64,000 nt of DNA. Source: Phaeobacter sp. J2-8. GTDB taxonomy: Bacteria > Pseudomonadota > Alphaproteobacteria > Rhodobacterales > Rhodobacteraceae. The position numbers and the translations under genes are program-made. The notes under the pieces were generated by a model that saw only the letters and a list, made by a program, of their open reading frames with translations, ran no database searches and was not told the DNA's origin. Numbering within the stretch: position 1 is the first letter of the stretch; each line of letters opens with the position of its first letter. Positions 9,725 to 17,505 of this stretch are shown here, piece by piece. The stretch covers positions 496,001-560,000 of the forward strand of contig NZ_JALIEC010000002.1 of NCBI RefSeq assembly GCF_022867865.1. Reading direction: 5' to 3'.

Positions 9725-9738
9725 TGCACGCGCGTGCA
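9725..9738. promoter_or_regulatory. LacI-type operator 1 in the iolG/repressor intergenic region
   Basis: TGCACGCGCGTGCA is a perfect 14-bp palindrome with a central CpG, typical of LacI-family operators. An identical copy begins 23 bases later, about two helical turns. It lies 51 bases upstream of iolG and 63 upstream of the repressor GTG, so it is the likely site through which the adjacent repressor controls the inositol operon and itself. Confidence 0.82.
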
Positions 9739-9747
9739 AGGTTAAGT

Positions 9748-9761
9748 TGCACGCGCGTGCA
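9748..9761. promoter_or_regulatory. LacI-type operator 2
   Basis: Second exact copy of TGCACGCGCGTGCA. The 23-bp centre-to-centre spacing puts both sites on nearly the same DNA face, which suits cooperative or tetrameric repressor binding. Confidence 0.82.
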
Positions 9762-9800
9762 GAATGTGGTTACCTATGCCCGCAACCCAAGGAACGCAGC

Positions 9801-10865
9801 GTGCCGCACAAATCTGATCCCCCAACAAGTGACGCCGCCGCCCGGGTGCCAAACAGACGTGTGAACCCCAATGGACCGGTGACGGCCGATGATGTTGCCG
9901 AGATCGCAGGCGTGTCGCGCTGGACCGTGACCCGCGCCTTCAAGATGAATGCATCCGTGTCGGAAAAGACCCGCGCCAAGGTGATGAAGGCGGCCGAGCA
10001 ACTGGGGTATGTGCCCGATCTTCTGGCCTCGTCCCTGGCGTCGGAACGGTCCAACCTGGTGGCGGTTCTGGTGGATGATTTCAACAATCCGCACAAGCTG
10101 GTGATGCTGGAACGGCTGACCGCCGTAATGCGCCGGGCCGGGATCGACACGCTTCTGGTCAATACGCTTGGCACCGAAGACGCGCCCACCGCCCTGCTGA
10201 ATGCCAGCCAGCGGCGGGTCGATGCGGCGGTGCTGATCGGGGTGAATTTTGATGACACGATCCTGCACACCGCGCTTGGCGCACGCCGGGTCAAGAAACT
10301 GATCCTGTTTGCCCGTGCCTCGGGCAATGCCGATACCATTTCGATCTGTGTTGATGATGTGGTCGCCATGCGCAGCATCACCGATTACGTGATTTCGCGC
10401 GGCTATCGGCGGCCCTTGTTTCTGGCCGGGCCCAACACCGGATCAGCGCATGTGTTCCGCAAGGAAACCTTTGTCGCGCTGTGGCAGGAACGTTTTGGTA
10501 CGGCGCCCGAAGTGGCCGATGTCGGATCTTATGATCCGACACGCGCCTATCAGGTTGTGACCGAGACCCTGCGATCGCGGCCACGCCCGACCCTGCCGGA
10601 TGTGATTGTCGCCGAAAACGACGCGATGGCGATTGGCGCAATGGATGCGGTGCGCCATGAATTGGGCCTGTCGGTGCCGGGGGACATTGCGATCACCGGC
10701 TTTGACGATGTGCCCTTGGCGGGCACGCCAATCTATGACCTGACCACCTATCGCCAGCCCATGACCGAAATGGCCGAGGCGCTGGTCCAGGTGGTGCAGA
10801 ACCAGCGCGGCGATCTGGCGCTTCAGGCCTTTACCGGCCAGCTCATCCCGCGGTCCAGCGCCTGA
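9801..10865 (+). CDS. LacI-family transcriptional repressor of the inositol operon
   Basis: A 354-residue LacI/GalR regulator. The N-terminal helix-turn-helix VTADDVAEIAGVSRWTVTRA lies at about residues 27-46, followed by the hinge helix and a periplasmic-binding-like effector domain. The GTG at 9801 follows AAGGAA; longer in-frame readings run through the operators and iolG and are unlikely. It is divergent from iolG across two palindromic operators, so it probably represses the iol genes until an inositol-derived inducer appears. Autoregulation is likely from the shared operators; the effector is not visible. Confidence 0.88.
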   Translation: MPHKSDPPTSDAAARVPNRRVNPNGPVTADDVAEIAGVSRWTVTRAFKMNASVSEKTRAKVMKAAEQLGYVPDLLASSLASERSNLVAVLVDDFNNPHKLVMLERLTAVMRRAGIDTLLVNTLGTEDAPTALLNASQRRVDAAVLIGVNFDDTILHTALGARRVKKLILFARASGNADTISICVDDVVAMRSITDYVISRGYRRPLFLAGPNTGSAHVFRKETFVALWQERFGTAPEVADVGSYDPTRAYQVVTETLRSRPRPTLPDVIVAENDAMAIGAMDAVRHELGLSVPGDIAITGFDDVPLAGTPIYDLTTYRQPMTEMAEALVQVVQNQRGDLALQAFTGQLIPRSSA

Positions 10866-10871
10866 GCCCCA

Positions 10872-11842
10872 TCACGCCACCATATCCAGAAGCACCGCGC
10901 CCTTGCGATGCCGCCCCTCTACATGCGCATGGGCGGCGCGAATATCGCTAAGCGCAAAGCGACGGTCGACCACCGGGCGCAATTGCCCGTCCGTGACCCA
11001 GCGGCCCAGAACCGCAAGATCCGCTTTGGTGTCACCACTGACCCCGATGCGCACCCGCCGCCCGCCGAACAGCGCACTGACAAGCGCCTGGCGGATTTCA
11101 CGCAGGCCAAAGTTCAACGGCACAAAGACGCCATTGGCTGTCAGCAGATGTTTGATTTGGCCAAAACGGACCACGCCCACGGTATCAATCACACTGTCAA
11201 ACCGTGTCGCCAAAGCGCCCAGATCCTGTTGACGGTAATCGACAAATTCCACCGCCCCCAGATCGCGCACCAATGCTTCGTTCCCGCCAGAGGCAACGCC
11301 GGTCACCTCTGCCCCCATGATCCGGGCGATCTGCACCGCATAGGCCCCCACACCGCCCGAAGCGCCGATGATCAGCACCTTTTGCCCCGGCTTGACCCGG
11401 GCATAATCGCGCAGGAACACCAGCGCCGACACTCCCCCAAACGGCAGGGCCGCCGCATCGCGCAGCTCCAGCCCCTTTGGCACCGGCAGGACCGCGCCAT
11501 CGGCACGCACCACCAGATATTCCGCATGGGCGCCGGACATGACAAACCCGAACACCGCCTGACCTTCTCCGAAATCGCTCACGCCCTCGCCCAGCGCCAC
11601 GACATGGCGGCAAATTCGCTGCCCAGCACCGGCTGGCGCGGGCGGCGCAGCCCAAACATCAACCGCCCCGGCACCGCCAGAACACCGGGAAAGGCCGCCG
11701 CGCGCAGCCGCCAATCCGCGGTTGTTACGCTGCCATGGGCCACTTTCACCAAAATTTCACCCGGGCCGGGCGCGGGGCGCGGGCGATCCGCGATGCTGAC
11801 CACATTGCTGTCACCGTATTCAAAATACACTGCCGCTTTCAT
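10872..11842 (-). pseudogene. Zinc-free MDR / quinone oxidoreductase-like protein, frame-broken
   Basis: Medium-chain dehydrogenase/reductase of the NAD(P)-dependent quinone-oxidoreductase type. The N-terminal GroES-like part (MKAAVYFEYGDSNVVSIADR from 11842) breaks after PVLGSEFA. Reading resumes as HVVALGEGVSDFGEGQ in another frame and continues through the Rossmann motif IIGASGGVGAYAVQIA to the stop at 10872. One missing base at about 11606-11608 restores 323 residues, normal for the family. No structural-zinc cysteine cluster is seen. It is divergent from a LysR regulator and 6 bases from the stop of the LacI gene. Substrate unknown. Confidence 0.82.
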
Positions 11843-11930
11843 CGCCGGCCTCCTGTTTCAAACCCTCTGATTGCGGCAAAGATAGCCCTGGGTCGGCATC
11901 ATAGGAATTGACCAATCCAGCAGGGCTGTT

Positions 11931-12863
11931 ATGCGGTTTCGCATGGATTGGCGCAGCATCAAATTCGATTGGAACCGCGCGCGGGCGTTCCTTGTCACCG
12001 CCGAGGAAGGGTCGCTTTCGGCTGCGGCCCGCGCCCTTGGCATGGCTCAGCCGACATTGGGGCGGCAGGTCAACGCGCTGGAAGACGAGCTTGGCGTCGC
12101 GCTGTTCGAACGCACCGGGCGCGGATTGGAGCTGACGCCCTCGGGGTTGGAATTGATCGACCACGTCCGCGCGATGGGCGACGCCGCGACCCAGGTGTCG
12201 CTGGCGGCCTCGGGCCAAAGCCAGGTGATCGCCGGTCAGGTCACCATCACCGCATCCGAGATCTATGCCGCCTATCTTCTGCCGCCGGTGATTGCCGAAT
12301 TGCGCGACACCGCGCCGGGTCTGGACATCGAAATTTCCGCAACCAATGCCGTGACCGATCTGCGCCGCCGCGAGGCGGATGTCGCCATTCGCAACACCGA
12401 ACCAGAAGATCCGGTTCTGATCGGGAAACGGATCGCCAATGACACCGGTTGGTTTTATGCCTCCGACGCCTATCTGGCACGGCGCGGCACGCCACAGGGT
12501 CTGGACGATCTGGCCGGGCATGATTTCGTGGCAATGGATACGGCGGATCAGATGATTGCAGCCTTTGCCGGATTTGACATCCACCTGACGCGCGAGATGC
12601 TGACCATTCGCAGCGACAACCATCTGGTGCATTGGCAATTGGCGACCCAGGGCGTGGCGATTGGCATTGCGCCGGATTTCCTTGGCCAATCGACACCGGG
12701 GATGGAGCGGCTTCTGCCGGGCTTTGGCCCGATCACCTATCCAGTATGGTTGGTGGCCCACCGCGAAGTGCAATCATCCCGCCGCATTCGATTGGTCTGG
12801 GACACATTGGAACGGCATTTGCGGGCGCGTCTGGCGTCCGGCGACGAATTTGACCAAACCTGA
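11931..12863 (+). CDS. LysR-family transcriptional regulator
   Basis: A 310-residue LysR regulator. The winged HTH spans about residues 12-70 (RARAFLVTAEEGSLSAAARA, then GMAQPTLGRQVNALEDELG), followed by a periplasmic-binding-like effector domain. ATG at 11931 or 11943 could start the protein. The gene is divergent from the oxidoreductase with 88 bases between, so it probably controls that gene. The next gene follows the stop by 12 bases but is functionally different. Confidence 0.9.
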   Translation: MRFRMDWRSIKFDWNRARAFLVTAEEGSLSAAARALGMAQPTLGRQVNALEDELGVALFERTGRGLELTPSGLELIDHVRAMGDAATQVSLAASGQSQVIAGQVTITASEIYAAYLLPPVIAELRDTAPGLDIEISATNAVTDLRRREADVAIRNTEPEDPVLIGKRIANDTGWFYASDAYLARRGTPQGLDDLAGHDFVAMDTADQMIAAFAGFDIHLTREMLTIRSDNHLVHWQLATQGVAIGIAPDFLGQSTPGMERLLPGFGPITYPVWLVAHREVQSSRRIRLVWDTLERHLRARLASGDEFDQT

Positions 12864-12875
12864 CAGGAGCATTTG

Positions 12876-13568
12876 ATGTTTGCCCGCTATGCGCTCTACT
12901 TCACCCCGACCGGTCCCCTGGCCGAGGTTTTGGCCGATTGGTTGGGCTGGGATCCCATCACCGGCACCGCGCGCAGCCACCCGGATCTGGCGAACCTGCC
13001 GCGCCCGGCGGCAGAGCTGACCGAACGTCCGCGCAAATACGGCGCGCATGCCACGCTCAAACCGCCGTTTCATTTGGCCACCGGTCCAGATGCCCAGGAC
13101 GCCGAGGCGCTGGAAGCCGCAGTCGCGGCCTTCGCGGCCACCCGGGCGCCTGTTGCCCTCGACGGGTTGGCGATCACCCGCATTGGCAGCTTTCTGGCGC
13201 TGACCCCCGTGGGCGACACCGCCGCCCTGTCAGATCTGGCCGCAGATTGCGTGCGCCACTTTGACGGCTTTCGCGCGCCACCCAATGCCGACGAACTGGC
13301 CCGCCGTCGGCAAGCCCGGCTCAGCCCGACCCAGGAAAGCAATCTCGACACATGGGGATACCCCTATGTGATGGATGATTTCCGCTTTCATATCACGTTG
13401 ACCGGCCCCCTGCGGCGGGATAAGATCGACACAACTACAGCGGCCCTGACCGCCCATCTGACCCCGCATCTGACTGCGCCGTTTCAGATTGACGCGCTGT
13501 CGCTGCTTGGCGGTGACCGCGAAACAGGGCGGTTTCACATGATCCGGCGTGCGCAATTGACAGGATAA
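12876..13568 (+). CDS. DUF1045 protein, 2H-phosphoesterase-like, phosphonate-associated
   Basis: A 230-residue protein of the DUF1045 / putative phosphonate metabolism family. Two short His motifs, HATLKPPF and HITLTGPL, are the paired H-x-T/S signatures of the 2H phosphoesterase fold, so cyclic-phosphodiester chemistry is likely. The family usually sits in C-P lyase (phn) operons. Here the only associated gene is the PhnM-like amidohydrolase 143 bases downstream. The ATG at 12876 follows AGGAG; a TTG one codon earlier is also possible. Confidence 0.85.
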   Translation: MFARYALYFTPTGPLAEVLADWLGWDPITGTARSHPDLANLPRPAAELTERPRKYGAHATLKPPFHLATGPDAQDAEALEAAVAAFAATRAPVALDGLAITRIGSFLALTPVGDTAALSDLAADCVRHFDGFRAPPNADELARRRQARLSPTQESNLDTWGYPYVMDDFRFHITLTGPLRRDKIDTTTAALTAHLTPHLTAPFQIDALSLLGGDRETGRFHMIRRAQLTG

Positions 13569-13711
13569 AAGGTCAACGCCGCGCCGCAGCACATAATTCC
13601 GCGTGAAGTCCATGGAAATTAACCTAAATTCACGCAATTTCCGACAATCTGTCACCTTGCCGAAACAATGCGCTCCTAGCTTCGGGTCTACCAGGAACCG
13701 CGAGCAGGTCC

Positions 13712-14959
13712 ATGTCCGTTCTTTCTTTTCCCGTGCGTCTTACCGGCGCCCGTATCTTACATAACTCAGGGTTGGAAGATCATGCCCTGACCATTGCCGA
13801 TGGACACATCAGCAATGGCCCCGCGCGTGAGATCGACATGACCGGGTATGATATTCTGCCGGGGATTGTCGACCTTCACGCCCGCGCGCCGGTGTCCAAC
13901 AGCCTGCCCAATCTGCCAGAAGTCGAACATGACCTTCTGTCCCGGGGGGTCACCACCGGGTGGCTGGCACAGGACTGGGGCTGGCAAGGCGGGGCCAAAA
14001 GCCCGGATTTCGCCGAGGCCCTGCTGTTGGGGATGGCATCCTATCAGGCGCGCATGACCTCTGATCTTCGCATCATGTTGCGCAGTGACATCCATATGAT
14101 GGACAGCGAACACCGGTTCCTGACGCTGCTGCGCCAGTATGACATTGATGCTGTGCTGTTTGTCGATCACGTCAACACCCCGGCCCTGCCGTCGGACGAT
14201 GAATTGCGCCGCATTGCCGAAGGTTTGCGCGCCCGCGGCGATGAGGTGCATCGCCACCTGTGCAATCTGGCGCATGCTTTTGACGTGCTGAACGTCCGCT
14301 CCGGCAGCTACGGCGACCGCGACGGCCAGAGCCGCGAGCGGCTGGCGATGATGGGCGCCAAGATTTGCGCCGCGCCAGAGGCGGTGGGCGCGGCGGCGGT
14401 GGCACGGGCCTGGGGCGATCCGGTGCTGATGCCGGCACGCGGCGTGATGAACGGCCCGGACCAGCCGGGCGCGCCAGTGGCACGTGACATGATCACCGGC
14501 GGCATGTGTGATGCATTGATTTCAGACGGCGCCCCCGAGACGATGCACCGCGCCGCGCTGCATCTGTGGGACACCGGCACCCTGCCTTTGGCCGGGGCCT
14601 GGTCCCTGATTTCAGCCCGCCCGGCCCAGACCATGGGATTACTGGATCGCGGGGTTCTTGTACCTGGGGCGCGGGCCGATCTGGTGGTGCTGCACCGCGC
14701 CAGCCGCCGCATCGCCGCCACCATGGCGCAGGGCCGCTGGGTCTGGCGCGCGCCCGACATTGCGCCATCCTGCATCGCCCCGTCCTGCATTGCCTCTGCC
14801 AACATTGCCCCCACCAACATTGCGCCGCCAAATCGCGACGTCTGGTTTGGGGCGGTCCCGAACCTGCGCCGCGCCGTTGACCCGATCGGCCCAGTTGCTG
14901 TCACACCGGCACCGGACGACACGACCGCGCCCGGCGAAACACAGCCAATTACGGAATAA
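13712..14959 (+). CDS. Divergent PhnM-like amidohydrolase with a repetitive C-terminal tail
   Basis: A 415-residue amidohydrolase-superfamily protein resembling PhnM (alpha-D-ribose 1-methylphosphonate 5-triphosphate diphosphatase). Visible landmarks are the composite N-terminal sandwich, DILPGIVDLHARAP where PhnM has LIELHTDN, SDIHMMDSEHRF, and the late metal-site-like region ALISDGAPE where PhnM has SSDYYP. The usual H-x-D of the first strand is replaced by HAR, so metal binding may differ. Residues about 349-375 are a tandem pentapeptide tail (IAPSC/NIAPT-like), unusual for the family. The partner upstream is the DUF1045 gene, but no phnGHIJKL genes are in view. A non-canonical phosphonate role is inference. 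Confidence 0.72.
   Translation: MSVLSFPVRLTGARILHNSGLEDHALTIADGHISNGPAREIDMTGYDILPGIVDLHARAPVSNSLPNLPEVEHDLLSRGVTTGWLAQDWGWQGGAKSPDFAEALLLGMASYQARMTSDLRIMLRSDIHMMDSEHRFLTLLRQYDIDAVLFVDHVNTPALPSDDELRRIAEGLRARGDEVHRHLCNLAHAFDVLNVRSGSYGDRDGQSRERLAMMGAKICAAPEAVGAAAVARAWGDPVLMPARGVMNGPDQPGAPVARDMITGGMCDALISDGAPETMHRAALHLWDTGTLPLAGAWSLISARPAQTMGLLDRGVLVPGARADLVVLHRASRRIAATMAQGRWVWRAPDIAPSCIAPSCIASANIAPTNIAPPNRDVWFGAVPNLRRAVDPIGPVAVTPAPDDTTAPGETQPITE
14758..14832 (+). repeat. Five tandem 15-bp coding repeats
   Basis: About five copies of a 15-bp unit of the type ACATTGCGCCACCA/T encode DIAPS, CIAPS, CIASA, NIAPT and NIAPP in the C-terminal part of the PhnM-like protein. Unit length is a multiple of three, so copy-number change keeps the frame. 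Confidence 0.7.
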
Positions 14960-15467
14960 GCACGCCGTTGCGCGCCACCACAATCGTATCGCGGGCGAGG
15001 TCGTCATAGGTGATGTGAATGCGGATCTTGTCCACAGTTTGCAAACCAAAGGACACATACGGCAGACCATCCGCCGGCAACAACGCGTTCGGCGCGCCGG
15101 TATCCTCATGGCAATCGGGCAGCGAAAACGCCTCAACCGGGCCATCGTTGATCGCATATTCCAGACCAATCAACCCGCAACGCCAGCTGAGCAGATGGGT
15201 GAAATACACCAGATCGCGCCCCTCATATTCGCGCACCGCAACCCAATTGGCCTTTGTCGCGTTCAGGATCGGCCGCACCTCTGTTGCGGTGGTAAAGCGC
15301 CCGGTGGGTTCCTGCGGTTCGGCCACAGGTTCCGGGGCTATGATCGCGGCGCTTTCGGCCGGGTCCACCCGGTTTCCGCCATCCGCGTCAGCCCCCGGAG
15401 TGTCACCCGCCCCCGGCCCGGAACCGCCATTGGCCAGCAGTGCAATCAAGACCAGAATGAAATGCAT
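14949..15467 (-). CDS. Exported protein of unknown function
   Basis: A 172-residue protein with a short hydrophobic N-terminus (MHFILVLIALLANGG) that looks like a signal peptide. A Gly/Ala/Pro-rich linker to about residue 55 precedes a compact domain with two cysteines (SWRCGL and LPDCHED) that could form a disulfide. I do not recognise a characterised family; similar periplasmic proteins occur in roseobacters from memory. Its 3' end overlaps the PhnM-like stop by 11 bases in opposite orientation. Confidence 0.72.
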   Translation of the reverse strand: MHFILVLIALLANGGSGPGAGDTPGADADGGNRVDPAESAAIIAPEPVAEPQEPTGRFTTATEVRPILNATKANWVAVREYEGRDLVYFTHLLSWRCGLIGLEYAINDGPVEAFSLPDCHEDTGAPNALLPADGLPYVSFGLQTVDKIRIHITYDDLARDTIVVARNGVLIP

Positions 15468-15640
15468 GTCTTTTCCCCCGAATTATTGAAACCACTATGG
15501 CATTGCGACCCATTCGACAGGAATGCAGACTGCACAGGTCAAACTCGGCACCAACCTGTGACCAAGCGCCTTTAGACCCGCGCCATTCCCGCCTATAGTC
15601 GACAACAAAAGACCCAAAAGCAACCAGGGGCAGCCAGGCA

Positions 15641-16645
15641 ATGACAATGCAACCTATCGCAGATACGCCGTTCAACATCGTAATCGTCGGCCAATCCGGC
15701 CGTCTGCAATATGAGGCGCTGTTGTTCGCGGCCTCGTTTCGCTACTACAACCGCGGCTTTCGCGGGCGGCTTTTCCTCGCCGAACCGCAACCCGGTCCGC
15801 TCTGGCCCAACAACCCACGCATCAAGAACGAAGACCTTCGCAACCTGTTGGTCGAATTTGGTGTCGAATTCCTTCCGTTCGAGAACCGGCATTTCGGCCA
15901 TGACTACCCCTATGGCAACAAGATCGAGGCCCTTGCCGCCCTGCCCGAGGGTGAGCCGTTTGTGTTTTTCGACACCGACACCCTGATCACCGGCGATCTG
16001 CGTGAGGTGCCGTTCGACTTTGACCGCCCGACCGCATCCATGCGCCGCGAAGGCACCTGGCCGAAAATCGAACTCTATGGCCCCGGCTATTCGGCGATCT
16101 GGAAATCGCTTTATGACCGCTTTGGTCTGGATTTCCAAAGCTCGCTCGACCTGGGGCAACCGGATGAATATTGGCAACGCTATCTCTATTTCAACGCCGG
16201 TTTCTTCTTTTACAAATGCCCAAAATTGTTTGGCGAGCGGTTTCTGGAATATGCGCTGACCATCCGCGACGATCCCCCGGCGGAACTGGTGTGCCAGACC
16301 ATGGACCCCTGGCTGGATCAGGTGGCGCTGCCGCTGGTCATTCATTCCTTTGGCGGCGGGCGCGACACCCTTCCTGCGGGAATGCTGGATGGCAGCCATT
16401 CGTGTCATTATCGTTTTCTGCCAATGCTTTACGCCCGCGAGGGCCAACATGTTCTTGACACGATCGACATTATCACCGGACCGCATAAGGTCAAAAAACG
16501 GCTGAAGGAATATGAACCCGCCCTGCGGATGATCTATCAGGGGCGCGGCCAAAAGGTGCGCGATCTGTTTGATCAGAACGATCTGCCCAAACGGGAACAG
16601 GCAATCCGCAACAAGATCCGGCGCGAAGGTTTCTGGATGCGCTAG
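15641..16645 (+). CDS. Glycosyltransferase-like protein (GT-A fold, DxD)
   Basis: A 334-residue protein without signal peptide. It opens with a beta-alpha start (FNIVIVGQSGRLQYEALLFA), carries PYGNKIEAL and the acidic FFDTDTLITGDL motif near residue 110, a DxD-like nucleotide-sugar/metal site as in GT-A glycosyltransferases, and later FNAGFFFYKCP and TMDPWLDQVALP, which resemble acceptor-side motifs. The C-terminus is basic. Donor and acceptor are unknown. It stands alone between an exported protein and a ParA-like gene. Confidence 0.7.
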   Translation: MTMQPIADTPFNIVIVGQSGRLQYEALLFAASFRYYNRGFRGRLFLAEPQPGPLWPNNPRIKNEDLRNLLVEFGVEFLPFENRHFGHDYPYGNKIEALAALPEGEPFVFFDTDTLITGDLREVPFDFDRPTASMRREGTWPKIELYGPGYSAIWKSLYDRFGLDFQSSLDLGQPDEYWQRYLYFNAGFFFYKCPKLFGERFLEYALTIRDDPPAELVCQTMDPWLDQVALPLVIHSFGGGRDTLPAGMLDGSHSCHYRFLPMLYAREGQHVLDTIDIITGPHKVKKRLKEYEPALRMIYQGRGQKVRDLFDQNDLPKREQAIRNKIRREGFWMR

Positions 16646-16658
16646 GGCAATTTTCGGG

Positions 16659-16686
16659 TTGAACAAGTATATACATTAAATATACA
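16659..16686 (+). promoter_or_regulatory. Sigma70-like promoter with palindromic operator before the ParA-like gene
   Basis: TTGAAC (16659-16664) and TATACA (16681-16686) are separated by 16 bases, a good housekeeping-type promoter for this GC-rich genome. The inverted repeat GTATAT-N7-ATATAC (16667-16685) fills the spacer and -10 region, so a dimeric repressor or autoregulator could block it. Transcription would enter the ParA-like gene. Confidence 0.55.
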
Positions 16687-16718
16687 TAGCCCACTTTGGA
16701 AACCAAGGAGCTGTAAGG

Positions 16719-17354
16719 TTGAAAACCATTCTCGTCGTGAACCCAAAAGGCGGCACAGGCAAAACGATCACCTCGATCACCCTGGCGGGCGCGCTGGCCA
16801 ATCTGGGGCGGCGGGTGGCATTGGCGGATGCGGATGTTCAAAAGTCGTCGTTTAACTGGCTGAAACGGCGCAACCTGGGCAATCCGCCAATCAAACGACG
16901 CGACTGGACCAATGCGCGCGAACTTGGCACTGCGCCGAAAACCGCCGAATACCTTATTGTTGATGCCCCCGGCAGCATTGATCCGGCAGACGCCGCTGAT
17001 CTGGTCAAGATGGCGGATTTGATCCTTGTGCCCCTGACCGCGTCCTGGATTGACGAAGATGCGACCAAGCGGTTCCTGAAATCCCTGCGTGACCTCAAAC
17101 GCATCCGCAAGGGCAAGGCACGAATTGAGGTGATCGCCAACCGATTGCGCAGCTTCTCGCGCAGCCGCCGCGACCTCATGCGGTTTTGTAACTCGATGGA
17201 GCAACCGCCGCTGGCCTGTATTTCCGACCGCACGATCTATGGTGATTTGGCGCGTCAGGGCCTGTCGGTCTTTGACCGGACCCAGAAACCATTTCGGGTA
17301 ATGCAGGACCAGTGGAAACCGGTGCTGGACGTCATCCTCGCCAAAGCATCCTGA
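16719..17354 (+). CDS. Orphan ParA/MinD-type ATPase
   Basis: A 211-residue P-loop ATPase of the ParA/MinD class. The deviant Walker A KGGTGKT (residues 10-16) with its signature lysine Lys10, the ADADVQKSS region, Walker B-like YLIVDAPGS and switch region are present. TTG at 16719 is the best start: AAGGAG lies 8 bases upstream and the protein then begins MKTILVVNPKGG. No parB, parS or replication gene adjoins it, so a chromosomal positioning role (flagella, chemoreceptors, carbon granules) or another partner is more likely than plasmid partition. The partner cannot be told from the sequence. Confidence 0.85.
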   Translation: MKTILVVNPKGGTGKTITSITLAGALANLGRRVALADADVQKSSFNWLKRRNLGNPPIKRRDWTNARELGTAPKTAEYLIVDAPGSIDPADAADLVKMADLILVPLTASWIDEDATKRFLKSLRDLKRIRKGKARIEVIANRLRSFSRSRRDLMRFCNSMEQPPLACISDRTIYGDLARQGLSVFDRTQKPFRVMQDQWKPVLDVILAKAS

Positions 17355-17402
17355 TCGGCGCGCTCGCGAAATTGGCGGCAATCCGGGCAGGCAAAGGGTG
17401 AA

Positions 17403-17500
17403 CTGCATATTTTAGCAGCGGAAAAACATCAGATAGCTGATTCCAGGGCTGGAAAATGGTGCCGCCTCTGCATACCCTCCGGCAAAATTCCCGAAGGAGG
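17403..17500 (+). promoter_or_regulatory. Structured 5' leader of metY, possible riboregulator
   Basis: Three consecutive small hairpins can form: CTGC/GCAG (17403-17418), ATCAG-N4-CTGAT (17428-17441) and TTCCAG-GG-CTGGAA (17441-17454). Further down, CCTCC (17476-17480) can pair with the metY Shine-Dalgarno GGAGG (17496-17500). The arrangement resembles a translational control leader. It does not show the conserved core of SAM-II, the usual metabolite switch before alphaproteobacterial met genes, so its class is unknown. Confidence 0.4.
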
Positions 17501-17505
17501 ATCCC

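Noticed and set aside
13640-13665. Pho box before the PhnM-like gene
   Set aside because: Only one CTGTCAC half-site; the partner 11 bases upstream matches poorly.
16719-17354. Plasmid partition locus
   Set aside because: ParA-like gene has no parB, parS iterons or replication gene nearby; surroundings are chromosomal.
17355-17505. SAM-II riboswitch before metY
   Set aside because: Hairpins are present but the conserved SAM-II pseudoknot core (the GCTAAAAAGG-like 3' strand) is not seen; kept only as an unclassified leader.
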